Origin: Curvibacter cyanobacteriorum
Lineage (GTDB): Bacteria > Pseudomonadota > Gammaproteobacteria > Burkholderiales > Burkholderiaceae_C
Length of the DNA: 56,652 nt
NCBI RefSeq assembly: GCF_028649475.1
Contig: NZ_JAQSIP010000015.1
Location: forward strand, 1 to 56,652
Reading direction: 5' to 3'
Part shown: positions 22,987 through 31,228 of the stretch, piece after piece
Numbering within the stretch: the first letter of the stretch is position 1
Layout: every line of letters starts with the position of its first letter
Notes under the pieces: model-generated
What the model saw: only the letters and a program-made list of their open reading frames with translations
Told to the model about the DNA's origin: nothing
Databases searched by the model: none
Position numbers and translations under genes: made by a program

Positions 22987-23963
22987 CGCGACCACTGCCG
23001 CCCACCCCTGGCCGCCGGCTGGCCCTGGGAGCCGCGCTGGCCGCGGGCAGCCAGTGGCTGTCCCCCAGCGCGCAGGCGCAAACCACGACCACGCCCGCGG
23101 CCCCGGTCTCCGGCGGGCCCGCCCCCAACAAGTCGCACACCGCCAGCGGCCGGGTGCAGTCGGCCCCCCCGGGCGGCGCCCCGCTGCGCCTGGGCCTGGC
23201 GCTGGGCGGCGGCTCGGCCCGGGGCTTCTCGCACATCGGGGTGCTCAAGGCGCTGGACGAGGCCGGGTACCGCGCCGATGTGGTGGCCGGCACCAGCGCC
23301 GGCGCCCTGGTCGGGGCGTTTTACGCGGCGGGCTTCAGCCCGTGGCAGATTGAAGAGGTGGCGCTCAAGGTGCGCGACCTCGATGTGGCCGACCTGAACT
23401 CGGCCAACAAGCGCGGCATGTTCGCGGGCGAGGCCTTGCAACGCCTGGTCAACGAGTACCTGCGCCAGCAGCCCATCGAGCGCCTGCGCCTGCCCTTTTG
23501 TGCGGTGGCCACGCAGCTCGCCAGTGGCGAGGTGGCGGCCCTGCGCAGCGGCGACACGGGGCTGGCGGTGCGCGCCTCCTGCGCGATCCCGGGGGTGTTT
23601 GTGCCCGCCGTGGTGCAGGGCGTGGAGCTGGTGGACGGCGGCCTGGTCAGCCCGCTGCCGGTGCGGCAGGCGCGCGCCCTGGGAGCCCAGTTCGTCATCG
23701 CGCTGGACGTGGGGGCCCAACCGCGCAACGCGACCGGGGCCGGGTTGTACGAGGTGATCTTGCAATCGTTTGAGATCATGGGCCGCGCCATCACCCAGCT
23801 CGAGGCCCAGCAGGCCGACCTGCTGATCCGGCCCGACACCGCGCGCTTCAGCAGCACCGACTTCAACGCCCGCAAAGAGCTGATCCAGGCCGGTTACGAG
23901 GCGGGACGGGCCAGCCTGGCCGAACTGGCCAGGCGCCTGCCCGGGCGCGCGCGCAAGACCTGA
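22983..23963 (+). CDS. Patatin-like phospholipase family protein (RssA type)
   Basis: The 326-residue protein has a patatin domain with the oxyanion motif GGGSARGFSHIGVL, nucleophile motif GTSAGAL (GXSXG), and DGGLVSPLP containing the catalytic Asp (DGG). The N-terminus, TPGRRLALGAALAAGSQWLSP, resembles a Tat or Sec export signal, so it probably acts in the periplasm or at the membrane as a Ser-Asp lipid acyl hydrolase. It overlaps the OmpA lipoprotein gene by four bases, suggesting a joint role at the envelope. Confidence 0.88.
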   Translation: MTRPLPPTPGRRLALGAALAAGSQWLSPSAQAQTTTTPAAPVSGGPAPNKSHTASGRVQSAPPGGAPLRLGLALGGGSARGFSHIGVLKALDEAGYRADVVAGTSAGALVGAFYAAGFSPWQIEEVALKVRDLDVADLNSANKRGMFAGEALQRLVNEYLRQQPIERLRLPFCAVATQLASGEVAALRSGDTGLAVRASCAIPGVFVPAVVQGVELVDGGLVSPLPVRQARALGAQFVIALDVGAQPRNATGAGLYEVILQSFEIMGRAITQLEAQQADLLIRPDTARFSSTDFNARKELIQAGYEAGRASLAELARRLPGRARKT

Positions 23964-24029
23964 GCGCGCGCGGCCCGGCAGGGCGGCGGCGCCCCCCGAC
24001 AGACGGCCTGCGCTGCTATGCTTTGGCGC

Positions 24030-24443
24030 ATGAAAAGCCTGTTTCACCTTGCCTTCAACGTCACCGACCTGGACGCTGCGCGCCGCTTCTACGGCGGCGT
24101 GATGGGCTGCCGCGAAGGCCGCAGCACCGACACCTGGGTCGACTTCGACTTCTTCAACCACCAGATCTCGCTGCACCTGGGCACGCCCTTCAAGACCGAG
24201 CGCACCGGCCACGTGGGCGACCACCTGGTGCCGATGCCGCATCTGGGCGTGATCCTGGAGCGCCCCGACTGGCAAGCGCTGGCCGACCGCCTGCAGGCGG
24301 CGGGCACCGAGTTCGTGCTGCCGCCGCAACTGCGCTTTGCAGGCCAGCCCGGCGAGCAGTGGACCATGTTCTTCTGCGACCCCTTTGGCAACCCGATCGA
24401 GGTCAAGGGCTTCGAGTCGTTGGACACCGTCTACCAGGCGTGA
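24030..24443 (+). CDS. VOC (glyoxalase/bleomycin resistance) family protein
   Basis: The 137-residue protein is a two-module beta-alpha-beta-beta-beta fold. SLFHLAFNVTDLDAARRFY opens the first module, and FFCDPFGNPIEVKGFES ends the second; His and Glu in HLAF and PIEV are typical metal ligands. The ATG at 24030 (MKSLFHL) is chosen over 24018. It is probably a metal-dependent dioxygenase-like or isomerase enzyme of unknown substrate. It is followed by MarC after 7 bases, so the two are likely co-transcribed. Confidence 0.87.
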   Translation: MKSLFHLAFNVTDLDAARRFYGGVMGCREGRSTDTWVDFDFFNHQISLHLGTPFKTERTGHVGDHLVPMPHLGVILERPDWQALADRLQAAGTEFVLPPQLRFAGQPGEQWTMFFCDPFGNPIEVKGFESLDTVYQA

Positions 24444-24450
24444 GCACCCC

Positions 24451-25056
24451 GTGACCGGCTACACCTTCACCTCCGCCACCATCTTGCTGCTGCTGATCAC
24501 CGATCCGCTGGGCAACATCCCCCTGTTTGCCAACGCCCTGCGCGATGTGCCCCCGGCGCGGCGCCCGGTGGTGATCGTGCGCGAAGTGCTGATCGCGTTT
24601 GGCCTGCTGCTGGCCTTCATGTTCTTTGGTGAAGGCTTTCTGCGCCAGATGAACCTCAGTGACCTGGCTCTGCAACTGGCGGGCGCGGTGGTGCTGTTCC
24701 TGATCGCCTTGCGCATGGTGTTTCCGAGCCACCATGACAACGGCGCCCTGCCCGCGGGCGAGCCCCTGATCGTGCCCCTGGCCATCCCGGCGCTGGCCGG
24801 GCCGTCGGCACTGGCCACCGTGCTGCTGCTGGTGTCGCAAGCGCCCGAGCGGCGGCTGGAGTGGGTCGGCGCCCTGTGCGTGACGATGGTTGTCTGCGCC
24901 GTGGTGCTGCTGCTGGCCGAACGCATCCAGCGCCTGATCGGGGAACGCGTGGTGCTGGCGTTTGAGCGCCTGATGGGCCTGGTGCTGGTGGCCATCTCGG
25001 TCGAGATGGCGCTGCGCGGACTCAAGGTGCTGGTGCCGCAACTGCTGCACGGCTGA
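24451..25056 (+). CDS. MarC family integral membrane protein
   Basis: The 201-residue protein has about six membrane helices. LLITDPLGNIPLFANAL near the N-terminus (motif DPxGNxPxF) and PLAIPALAGPSALATVLLL in the middle are MarC family marks. Despite the old multiple-antibiotic-resistance name, the family's function is unresolved; it has been described as a possible neutral amino-acid transporter. The GTG at 24451 is the likely start since the first helix begins at once and the VOC stop is only 7 bases away. Confidence 0.88.
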   Translation: MTGYTFTSATILLLLITDPLGNIPLFANALRDVPPARRPVVIVREVLIAFGLLLAFMFFGEGFLRQMNLSDLALQLAGAVVLFLIALRMVFPSHHDNGALPAGEPLIVPLAIPALAGPSALATVLLLVSQAPERRLEWVGALCVTMVVCAVVLLLAERIQRLIGERVVLAFERLMGLVLVAISVEMALRGLKVLVPQLLHG

Positions 25057-25182
25057 CCCCGCCCGGCCGGGCCCGGTACCACCCGACACCAATCGGCACC
25101 ACCCGGCACCAGCCGGGTCCCCCGGTCGCGCCCAGCCGCATCCCGTCGCGGCTCGAGGCCCCCAGGCCGGGGGCCCGGGGCC

Positions 25183-26214
25183 TCAGGGCAGGCTGCGGTT
25201 GAAGAACTCGACCACCTCGTTGGCCAGGCGGGCCTGGAAGGCGGCGCGGTCAAAGCCCGCCGGGTCTTCACCCGGGTCGCCGGCGTCCGAGCGCAGCGAC
25301 ATCTGCGGTGCCGCCATGAAGGCAAAGTGGCCGGCCCCCGGCACAGTCTCCGACTGCGCCCCCGGCACCGCCCCGGCGACGTACTGACCGTGGTAGCGGT
25401 TGTTCAGCACGGCGTCGTGTTCAGCGGTGTAGACCTTCACAGGGCGGCGCACCTGGCCCAGCGCCTCGGGCGCAAACACCACGCCCACCGGGGCCATCGC
25501 GAGCACCGCGCGCACACGGGGGTCGCCGACCTGCACCGGGCCCTCGCGCGGGGGCTCGGCGGCCGCGGCGGCGGCAGCGCCCGGTGCGCTCAACTGACCC
25601 AGCTGGCAAAACCCGGGGTCGTCGCGCACGGTGCGGCAATGGGCCCCGGCACGGGCCGGCTCGGCCGCCCCGACGGCCAGCGCCAGCACGGTGTAACCGC
25701 CCGCCGAATGGCCCAGCGCGCCAATGCGGCCGGCGGGAATGCGCTCGGCCCAGGCCGGGTCGGCCAGCACCGCGTCCAACACCCGGCTGGCCTGGCGTGC
25801 GCGTTCACCAAAGTACTGACCCGAGCGCACCAGGCTGCGGTCTTGCCAGTCGTCGTGCGGGTGGCGCGGGGCGGCCACCAGGTAGCCTTCCTGGGCCAGG
25901 CGGCTGGTCAGGTTGTGGTGGCCGATCTCGCTGCCGCCGGTGCCGTGCGACAGCAGGATCAAGCCCTTGAAGCGTGCCACCGCCGGGGCGCCCGGCGCCA
26001 CCTGGGGCGACCACGGGCCCATGGGCACGGTGCGGGCAGGGGCCTCGGTCGGGTAGAACAGCGCGACGGGGATGGCGTCCGGCCCGGCCACGGTCAGGGT
26101 GCGAAAGCCGGCCTGGAAAGCCTGTGCCGAGCCCACCGCCGCCAGCAGCGCCAGCGCACCCAGAGCGCGAAGGGCCGGACGGGCCAGGCCCGAGAGAGAA
26201 CGTTGAATCGACAT
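25183..26214 (-). CDS. Exported alpha/beta hydrolase (dienelactone-hydrolase / PAF-AH-like)
   Basis: The 343-residue protein has a signal peptide (LRALGALALLAAVGSAQA) and an alpha/beta-hydrolase fold: LILLSHGTGGSEIGHH (oxyanion), GALGHSAGGYTVLAL with nucleophile Ser170, TAEHDAVL (acid) and VPGAGHFAFM (His). An Ala-rich insert with charged residues (about 210-230) interrupts the fold. AGGAGG precedes the ATG at 26214. It would hydrolyse an ester in the periplasm; the substrate is not evident. Confidence 0.87.
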   Translation of the reverse strand: MSIQRSLSGLARPALRALGALALLAAVGSAQAFQAGFRTLTVAGPDAIPVALFYPTEAPARTVPMGPWSPQVAPGAPAVARFKGLILLSHGTGGSEIGHHNLTSRLAQEGYLVAAPRHPHDDWQDRSLVRSGQYFGERARQASRVLDAVLADPAWAERIPAGRIGALGHSAGGYTVLALAVGAAEPARAGAHCRTVRDDPGFCQLGQLSAPGAAAAAAAEPPREGPVQVGDPRVRAVLAMAPVGVVFAPEALGQVRRPVKVYTAEHDAVLNNRYHGQYVAGAVPGAQSETVPGAGHFAFMAAPQMSLRSDAGDPGEDPAGFDRAAFQARLANEVVEFFNRSLP

Positions 26215-26481
26215 GGGAACCTCCTGAAGTGTTGGAACGGCCCCCCGGGCGGGGGCCTTGGCACTGAATTTAGGAAGTTCGCCCCCGCGCGTCTGGGGCT
26301 TTGCGACCAAACCGCGCCAGGCCAGCGCGAAACGCGGCACGGCGGCGGTGAAGTGACTGCGCCTGCGCGGGGCGGTGTCGGTAAGGGCCCCCGAGGCTGG
26401 GGGCCAGGGGGAAGGCGCGTGAGCCCCGCCCTGGCAGCGCGCCGGGTGGCGCGGGAACCCCGCAGCCCGAAGCCGGGGAGA

Positions 26482-27495
26482 TCAGGCCGCCGATTCGACG
26501 ATCTTCTGCTCGATGGCGCCAAACACGCTGCGGCCGTCCGGGCCCTTCATCTCGATGCGGATGGTGTCACCGAACTTCATGAACTCGGTCACCGGCTGGC
26601 CGCTCTGGATGGTTTCAATGCAGCGCTGCTCGGCGATGCAGCTGTAGCCCTTGGGCCAATGGGTGCGGCCCTGGGCGTCGGTCTCGCCCTGGTTGCTGAC
26701 CGTGCCGCTGCCCACGATGGAGCCAGCGCGCACATTGCGGGTCTTGCAGATGTGGGCGATCAGCTGGCCGAAGTGGAAGGTCATCTCCGGGCCGGCGTCG
26801 CACAGGCCGACCTGGCGGCCGTTCCAGACCGACTGCAGCGGCAGGTGCAGGCGGCCCTGGTCCCAGGCGCTGCCCAGTTCGTCGAGCGTCACCGCCACCG
26901 GGCTGAAGGCGGTGGCCGGCTTGCTCTGGAAGAAGCCAAAGCCCTTGGCCAGCTCGGCCGGGATCAGGTGGCGCAAGGACACATCGTTGGCCAGCATGAC
27001 CAAGCGGATGCCGTCCAGCGCGCGGTCGGGCGGCGTGCCCATCGGCACGTCACCGGTGATGACGGCGATCTCGGCCTCGAAGTCGATGCCAAAGGCCTCG
27101 CTGGGCACCACCACGTCGTCGCGCGGACCGATGAAGTCGTCGCTGCCGCCCTGGTACATCAGCGGGTCGCTGTAGAACGTGGCGGGCACCTCGGCGTTGC
27201 GCGCCTTGCGCACCAGCTCGACGTGGTTGAGGTAGGCCGAGCCATCGGCCCACTGGTAGGCGCGGGGCAGCGGCGCCATGCACTGCTGCGGATCAAAGGC
27301 AAACGCATGGCGCGCCTTGCCCTGGTTGAGCTGGTCGGACAGGTCTTGCAGCTGGGGCGACAGGAAGTTCCAGTCGTCCAGCACCTGCTGCAGGCGGCTG
27401 GCAATGCCGGTCGCATAATGCGCGGTGCTCAGATCGCGCGAGACCACAACGAGTTGGCCGTCGCGTGAACCGTCTTTGTAGGTGGCGAGTTTCAT
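26482..27495 (-). CDS. Fumarylacetoacetate hydrolase family protein
   Basis: The 337-residue protein begins MKLATYKDGSRDGQLVVVSRD and contains FIGPRDDVVVPSEAFGIDFEAE (split: FIGPRDDVVVP, then SEAFGIDFEAE), with acidic residues that bind the divalent metal. VMLANDVSLRHLIPAELAKGFGFFQSKP and GSIVGSGTVSNQGE are further landmarks (each a family signature). It probably cleaves or decarboxylates a 2,4-dioxo or acylpyruvate intermediate of aromatic-acid or tyrosine catabolism. The ATG at 27495 follows GGAG at somewhat long spacing. It is divergent from an IclR regulator and shares a 20-bp palindrome with it, so it is the likely target. Confidence 0.87.
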   Translation of the reverse strand: MKLATYKDGSRDGQLVVVSRDLSTAHYATGIASRLQQVLDDWNFLSPQLQDLSDQLNQGKARHAFAFDPQQCMAPLPRAYQWADGSAYLNHVELVRKARNAEVPATFYSDPLMYQGGSDDFIGPRDDVVVPSEAFGIDFEAEIAVITGDVPMGTPPDRALDGIRLVMLANDVSLRHLIPAELAKGFGFFQSKPATAFSPVAVTLDELGSAWDQGRLHLPLQSVWNGRQVGLCDAGPEMTFHFGQLIAHICKTRNVRAGSIVGSGTVSNQGETDAQGRTHWPKGYSCIAEQRCIETIQSGQPVTEFMKFGDTIRIEMKGPDGRSVFGAIEQKIVESAA

Positions 27496-27567
27496 GGGAA
27501 GCAAAGCTCCAGCAAAAGGTGGGCAGTGGCGTGGGCCAGCGTGGGGCTGAACCAGCGCAATTACGAA

Positions 27568-27587
27568 TAGTTAAATTGGTTTAACTA
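27568..27587. promoter_or_regulatory. Perfect palindrome, probable IclR operator
   Basis: TAGTTAAA (27568-27575), TTGG, and TTTAACTA (27580-27587) form a perfect 8-4-8 inverted repeat in an AT-rich island between the divergent FAH hydrolase and IclR genes. Its size suits dimer binding by an IclR-type winged helix. It lies 73 bases from the hydrolase start and 29 from the regulator start. Confidence 0.65.
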
Positions 27588-27615
27588 AACGAAAAACCAG
27601 CGGATTCTAGTGCAG

Positions 27616-28395
27616 ATGGACAAGACGCGTGCAGGCATTCAATCGGTGGAAGTGGGCTTCGCCCTGCTGGAGGCCCTGACCCGATCGGCAGGCCCGCTGA
27701 TGCTGCGCGACCTGGCCGCCGATGCGGGCATGAGTGCCGCCAAAGCGCACCGCTACCTGGTGAGTTTTCAGCGCCTGGGCCTGGTGGTGCAAGACCCGCG
27801 CAGCACGCGTTACGACCTCGGGCCGGCGGCCCTGAAGCTGGGCCTGGCCGCGCTGTCGCGGCTGGACGCGGTGCGCCTGGCACGCGAACGCATGCCCGCG
27901 CTGATGGACCGCATCGGCCACACCCTGGCGCTGGCCGTCTGGGGCAACCGCGGCCCGACCCTGGTGCACTGGGAGGAATCCCCCCAATCGGTGACCGCCA
28001 ACCTGCGCCTGGGCGATGTGATGCCGCTGCTGTCGTCGGCCACCGGGCGCTGCTTTGCGGCCCACCTGGCGCCCGAGGCCATCGCACCGCTGCTGCAGGA
28101 CGAACTGGCCCGGGCCCAGAAGCTCAAGCGCACCGACCTGCCCCGCACCGCCGCCGAGGTGGAGGCCGTGCTGCAAGAGGTGCGCACGCGCGGCATGGCC
28201 CGCGTGGTGGACACCGTGTTGCCGGGCATCGTGGCCTTCTGTGCGCCGGTGTTCGACGCCGACGGGCACCTGGTGCTGGGCATCACCACCTTGGGCTCGG
28301 TGGCCAGCTTCGACCCGGCCTGGGACGGCGCCGTGGAACAACCCCTGCGCGAGGCGGCCCGGCAGCTGTCCGCCGACCTGGGCCACCCCGGCTGA
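27616..28395 (+). CDS. IclR-family transcriptional regulator
   Basis: The 259-residue protein has a winged-helix domain (about 8-68; GFALLEALTRSAGPLMLRDLAADAG, split as GFALLEALTRSAGP and LMLRDLAADAG, then AAKAHRYLVSFQRLGLV) and an IclR effector domain ending the chain. SSATGRCFAAHL in the middle matches the ligand-binding loop. The start is the ATG at 27616 or the GTG at 27610. It likely represses or activates the divergent FAH gene through the palindrome between them. DUF3108 follows 35 bases after its stop. Confidence 0.9.
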   Translation: MDKTRAGIQSVEVGFALLEALTRSAGPLMLRDLAADAGMSAAKAHRYLVSFQRLGLVVQDPRSTRYDLGPAALKLGLAALSRLDAVRLARERMPALMDRIGHTLALAVWGNRGPTLVHWEESPQSVTANLRLGDVMPLLSSATGRCFAAHLAPEAIAPLLQDELARAQKLKRTDLPRTAAEVEAVLQEVRTRGMARVVDTVLPGIVAFCAPVFDADGHLVLGITTLGSVASFDPAWDGAVEQPLREAARQLSADLGHPG

Positions 28396-28430
28396 GCCCC
28401 AGCCCAGACCGACGCCCAACGCCCCACGCC

Positions 28431-29582
28431 GTGCCCGCCGCCCTCGCCCCCCCGCCGCCCGCGCGCGTCGGCCCGTCCCGCCCGGTGATGCTGGGCCTGG
28501 TCGCGGCCGTGCTCGGGGTGCACACGCTGCTGCTGTGGGGCGGCGATGCGCTGTTCGGGATCACCGACGCCCACCGCCCCCCGCTGAACCCGGCCACCGG
28601 TGCGGTGTTCAACACCCGCCGCATCGACGCACCAGCCCCCCAGGCCCAAGCCCCGCGCGCGGCCAGCAACGCCCCCCCTCAGCGGCCCCCCCGGCCCCGC
28701 GCCCAAGCCGCCAGCCGACCACGCCCGGTGGACACCCCGGGCCCCGATGGCGGTCCCCCCGCCTTGCAAGAGGCCGCCTTGGCCGCCCCGGCGCTGACGG
28801 CAGGCACCGACAGCGAGGCGCCGGCCCAGGCACCGGAAGGGCCCAGCCAGGACGCCGCAGCGCCCTTTGTCACCGGCCCGATGGGCAGCGCCCCGCCCCA
28901 GGTCACCGACACCAGCCCGCCCACCGAGGCCCGGCCGGCGGCCATCAAGGTGCCGCCCCCGATCCGCCTCAGCTACGAGGTCAGCGCTGAAGTCAAACGC
29001 CTGCCCTACCAGGCCAACGGCGAGATGCGCTGGAGCCACGACGGCCAGCAGTACGAGGCGCAGGCCTCGATCCGGTTGTTCTTGATCGGGGGCCGCAGCC
29101 AGACCAGCCAAGGCAGCCTGACCCCGAGCGGCCTGGCGCCGCGCCGCTTTGGCGACAAGGTGCGCAACGAGCAGGCGGCCCACTTCAATGCCGAGCAGGG
29201 CAAGGTGACCTTCAGCGCCAACACGCCCGACGCGGTGCTGCTGCCCGGCATGCAGGACCGGCTCAGCGTGTTCATGCAACTGGCTTCGCTGGTGGCGGCC
29301 GACCCGGCGCAGTACCCACCCGGCACGCGCATCAGCCTGCCCACCGTGGGCCCGCGCGACGCCGAGACCTGGGTCTTCAACGTCGATGGCCCCGAATCCC
29401 TGCGCCTGAGCCAGGGGCCGATGGACACGCTCAAGCTGACGCGCGCCCCGCGCGCCGAGTTCGACACCCGTGTCGAGCTGTGGCTGGCGCCGGGCATCCA
29501 CTACCTGCCTGCGCGCATCCGCATCACGCAGGCCAATGGCGACTACGTGGACCAGCAACTCAGCGGCGTCAGCGCGCCCTGA
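28431..29582 (+). CDS. DUF3108 domain envelope protein
   Basis: The 383-residue protein has an N-terminal membrane anchor (MLGLVAAVLGVHTLLLWGG), a long Pro/Ala-rich stretch (about 55-170) and a C-terminal DUF3108 domain. Landmarks are IRLSYEVSAEVKRLPYQANGE, LFLIGGRSQTSQGSLTPSG, RRFGDKVRNEQAAHFNAEQG (20 residues) and LPARIRITQANGDYVDQQL. The fold is probably a beta structure in the periplasm; the function is unknown. The GTG at 28431 is the likely start, with an ATG at 28488 as the alternative. Confidence 0.8.
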   Translation: MPAALAPPPPARVGPSRPVMLGLVAAVLGVHTLLLWGGDALFGITDAHRPPLNPATGAVFNTRRIDAPAPQAQAPRAASNAPPQRPPRPRAQAASRPRPVDTPGPDGGPPALQEAALAAPALTAGTDSEAPAQAPEGPSQDAAAPFVTGPMGSAPPQVTDTSPPTEARPAAIKVPPPIRLSYEVSAEVKRLPYQANGEMRWSHDGQQYEAQASIRLFLIGGRSQTSQGSLTPSGLAPRRFGDKVRNEQAAHFNAEQGKVTFSANTPDAVLLPGMQDRLSVFMQLASLVAADPAQYPPGTRISLPTVGPRDAETWVFNVDGPESLRLSQGPMDTLKLTRAPRAEFDTRVELWLAPGIHYLPARIRITQANGDYVDQQLSGVSAP

Positions 29583-29669
29583 AGCCACCCCGCCCAGCCC
29601 CCCATCATGGCGCCAGCGCCCGGCCCGCGCTGCGGCCCACCTGGGCGGCCCCCCGGCCCATGGGGCCTC

Positions 29670-29707
29670 TTGAAACTGAGCCATCCGTTGCCAATTAACA
29701 TGGCAAC
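29670..29707 (+). promoter_or_regulatory. Promoter with overlapping palindrome ahead of the DUF3567 gene
   Basis: TTGAAA (29670-29675) followed after 17-18 bases by AATTAA or ATTAAC gives a fair sigma-70 pattern. GTTGCCA (29687-29693) and TGGCAAC (29701-29707) form a perfect 7-bp inverted repeat with a 7-base spacer that covers the -10. It could be an operator or, if transcribed, a hairpin just before the AAAGGA ribosome site. Confidence 0.5.
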
Positions 29708-29724
29708 TCAAAGGAACCCACGCC

Positions 29725-30009
29725 ATGCAAATGCTTTATGACTCTGACGCCTTCGTGGTGGTGCACATGCTGGCCGATGCGGTGCCGCCCACCGACGGCA
29801 GCAGCGAGCCAGGGCCACAGCTGCGCCGGCACGGCTTTGAGATCGTCGACAAGCGCTCAGGCAAAGAGGTTTACCTCGATGGCTCCTGGGCCGAGATGTT
29901 CCAGCAGATCGTGCTGCGTTGGCAGCTCAACGCGCCGACCGAGGAAGAGGTCGAGGACACCCTGGAGCGCTACGCCGGCCTGGCCCAAAACCCGGTGCTG
30001 GTGCACTGA
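29725..30009 (+). CDS. DUF3567 family protein
   Basis: The 94-residue protein starts MQMLYDSDAFVVVHMLAD and contains LRRHGFEIVDKRSGKEVYLDGSWAEMFQQ (split: LRRHGFEIVDKRSGKEVYL, then DGSWAEMFQQ), then PTEEEVEDTLERYAGLAQNPVLVH. This matches the small DUF3567 family of Betaproteobacteria. It is cytoplasmic, of unknown function, and typically well expressed. AAAGGAA precedes the start. A palindrome overlaps its promoter. Confidence 0.85.
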   Translation: MQMLYDSDAFVVVHMLADAVPPTDGSSEPGPQLRRHGFEIVDKRSGKEVYLDGSWAEMFQQIVLRWQLNAPTEEEVEDTLERYAGLAQNPVLVH

Positions 30010-30029
30010 GCCGGCGGCGGTTCAGCCCA

Positions 30030-30062
30030 GGTGACGTCAGGCCACGTCAGGGTCACGTCACC
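30030..30062. repeat. Three ACGTCA repeats within an inverted repeat between convergent genes
   Basis: ACGTCA occurs at 30034, 30044 and 30055, that is, at 10- and 11-base spacing. GGTGACGT (30030-30037) and ACGTCACC (30055-30062) are also inverted repeats. The cluster fills the gap between the stops of the DUF3567 and AbrB genes. Confidence 0.55.
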
Positions 30063-30087
30063 CGCGGCGCCGCGCCCCGCCAGCGGC

Positions 30088-31170
30088 TCACGGTGCGGGG
30101 GCCCGCCCGTACAGCCAGCGGAACACCGGCTCGGCCAGCAGCAGCACGGCCACCAGCCGACAGACCTGGAACGCCGTCACCACCGGCACCCCCAGCTTCA
30201 GCACCTTGGCGGTGATGGCCATCTCGGCGATGCCGCCCGGTGAGGTGCCCAGCACCAGCGTGGCCGGGTGCAGGCCAGTGCACCAGGCCAGCCCGGCGGC
30301 CCAAGCCGCGCACAAAGCCACCATCACCAGGGTGCCCAGGACGACTGACGCCATCCAGCGTGGCGCGCTGCGCCAGAACCCCGGCATGAAGCGCACGCCC
30401 AGGCTGACCCCGATCAGCAACTGGGCGGTGTTGGACATCCAGACCGGCAAGGCAGACCAGCCGATGCCGGCCATGGTCAGCCCGCTGGACACCACCAGCG
30501 AGCCCAGAAACCAGGGGTTGGCGCGGCCCAGCGCCCGCATCACCCAGGCCCCGGCCCCGGTGGCCAGCGCCAGCCAGCCCAAGCCGACCCAGTCGACCTG
30601 GCGTTGGCTCTGCGGCAGGCTGTCCAGCCCATGCAGGCCGCTGAAGGTCAGCGCGAACGGAATCAGCACGGTGACGATCACCAGGCGCAGGCTGTGCGCC
30701 AGCGCCACCAGGTCGGTGCGCGCGTGGGCCCGCTCGGCCAGCAAGGTCATCTCGGAGGCGCCGCCAATCGCGGCCGCAAAGTAGGTGGTGGCGCGCAGCC
30801 GCCCTTCGCCAAGCGCGCTGAGCTCCGGCCGGTGCCGGTACGTCAGCCACTGGCCAAAGCCCCAGCCCAGCAGCAGCGCCCACAGCACGCACAGCGCAAT
30901 CGCCCACCACAGGCTGAGCACCAGGGCGGTGACCTCGGGCGTGAAATACAAACCCAGCGCGGCCGCGATCGTCCATTGGCCCAGGTTGCGCAGGGGCGCA
31001 TGGCTGACCGCCGGGGCCCCGGCCATGCAGGCCACCGCCACCGACAACAGCGGCCCCAGCATCCAGGGCAGCGGGATGTGCCAGTGCGCAAACAGCAGCG
31101 CGCTCAAACCCGCCAGCACCAGGGTGCCCAGCACATGCCACGGGCGTTGGGGAAGAAAAGACAGACGCAT
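30088..31170 (-). CDS. AbrB-family membrane protein (putative transporter/regulator)
   Basis: The 360-residue protein has about ten hydrophobic helices and two repeats of the AbrB duplication. HIPLPWMLGPLLSVAVACM opens the first; LHPATLVLGTSPGGIAEMAI in the second repeats the pattern PGGIxEM, and FAAAIGGASEMTLLAE is its partner. The family includes E. coli AbrB, described as a putative ammonia monooxygenase regulator; transport is plausible but unproven. The ATG at 31170 is chosen because the first helix starts soon after; no good ribosome site is visible. It is divergent from the chaN-like gene. Confidence 0.83.
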   Translation of the reverse strand: MRLSFLPQRPWHVLGTLVLAGLSALLFAHWHIPLPWMLGPLLSVAVACMAGAPAVSHAPLRNLGQWTIAAALGLYFTPEVTALVLSLWWAIALCVLWALLLGWGFGQWLTYRHRPELSALGEGRLRATTYFAAAIGGASEMTLLAERAHARTDLVALAHSLRLVIVTVLIPFALTFSGLHGLDSLPQSQRQVDWVGLGWLALATGAGAWVMRALGRANPWFLGSLVVSSGLTMAGIGWSALPVWMSNTAQLLIGVSLGVRFMPGFWRSAPRWMASVVLGTLVMVALCAAWAAGLAWCTGLHPATLVLGTSPGGIAEMAITAKVLKLGVPVVTAFQVCRLVAVLLLAEPVFRWLYGRAPAP

Positions 31171-31228
31171 GGGAATGGGATCGGACCGGCACGCCACCGG
31201 CGCCGGACAGTCGCGCTAGTATCCGCGC

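Noticed and set aside
24018-25056. Multiple antibiotic resistance assignment for the MarC gene
   Set aside because: The MarC family is no longer considered part of antibiotic resistance; sequence only supports a membrane protein of unknown role.
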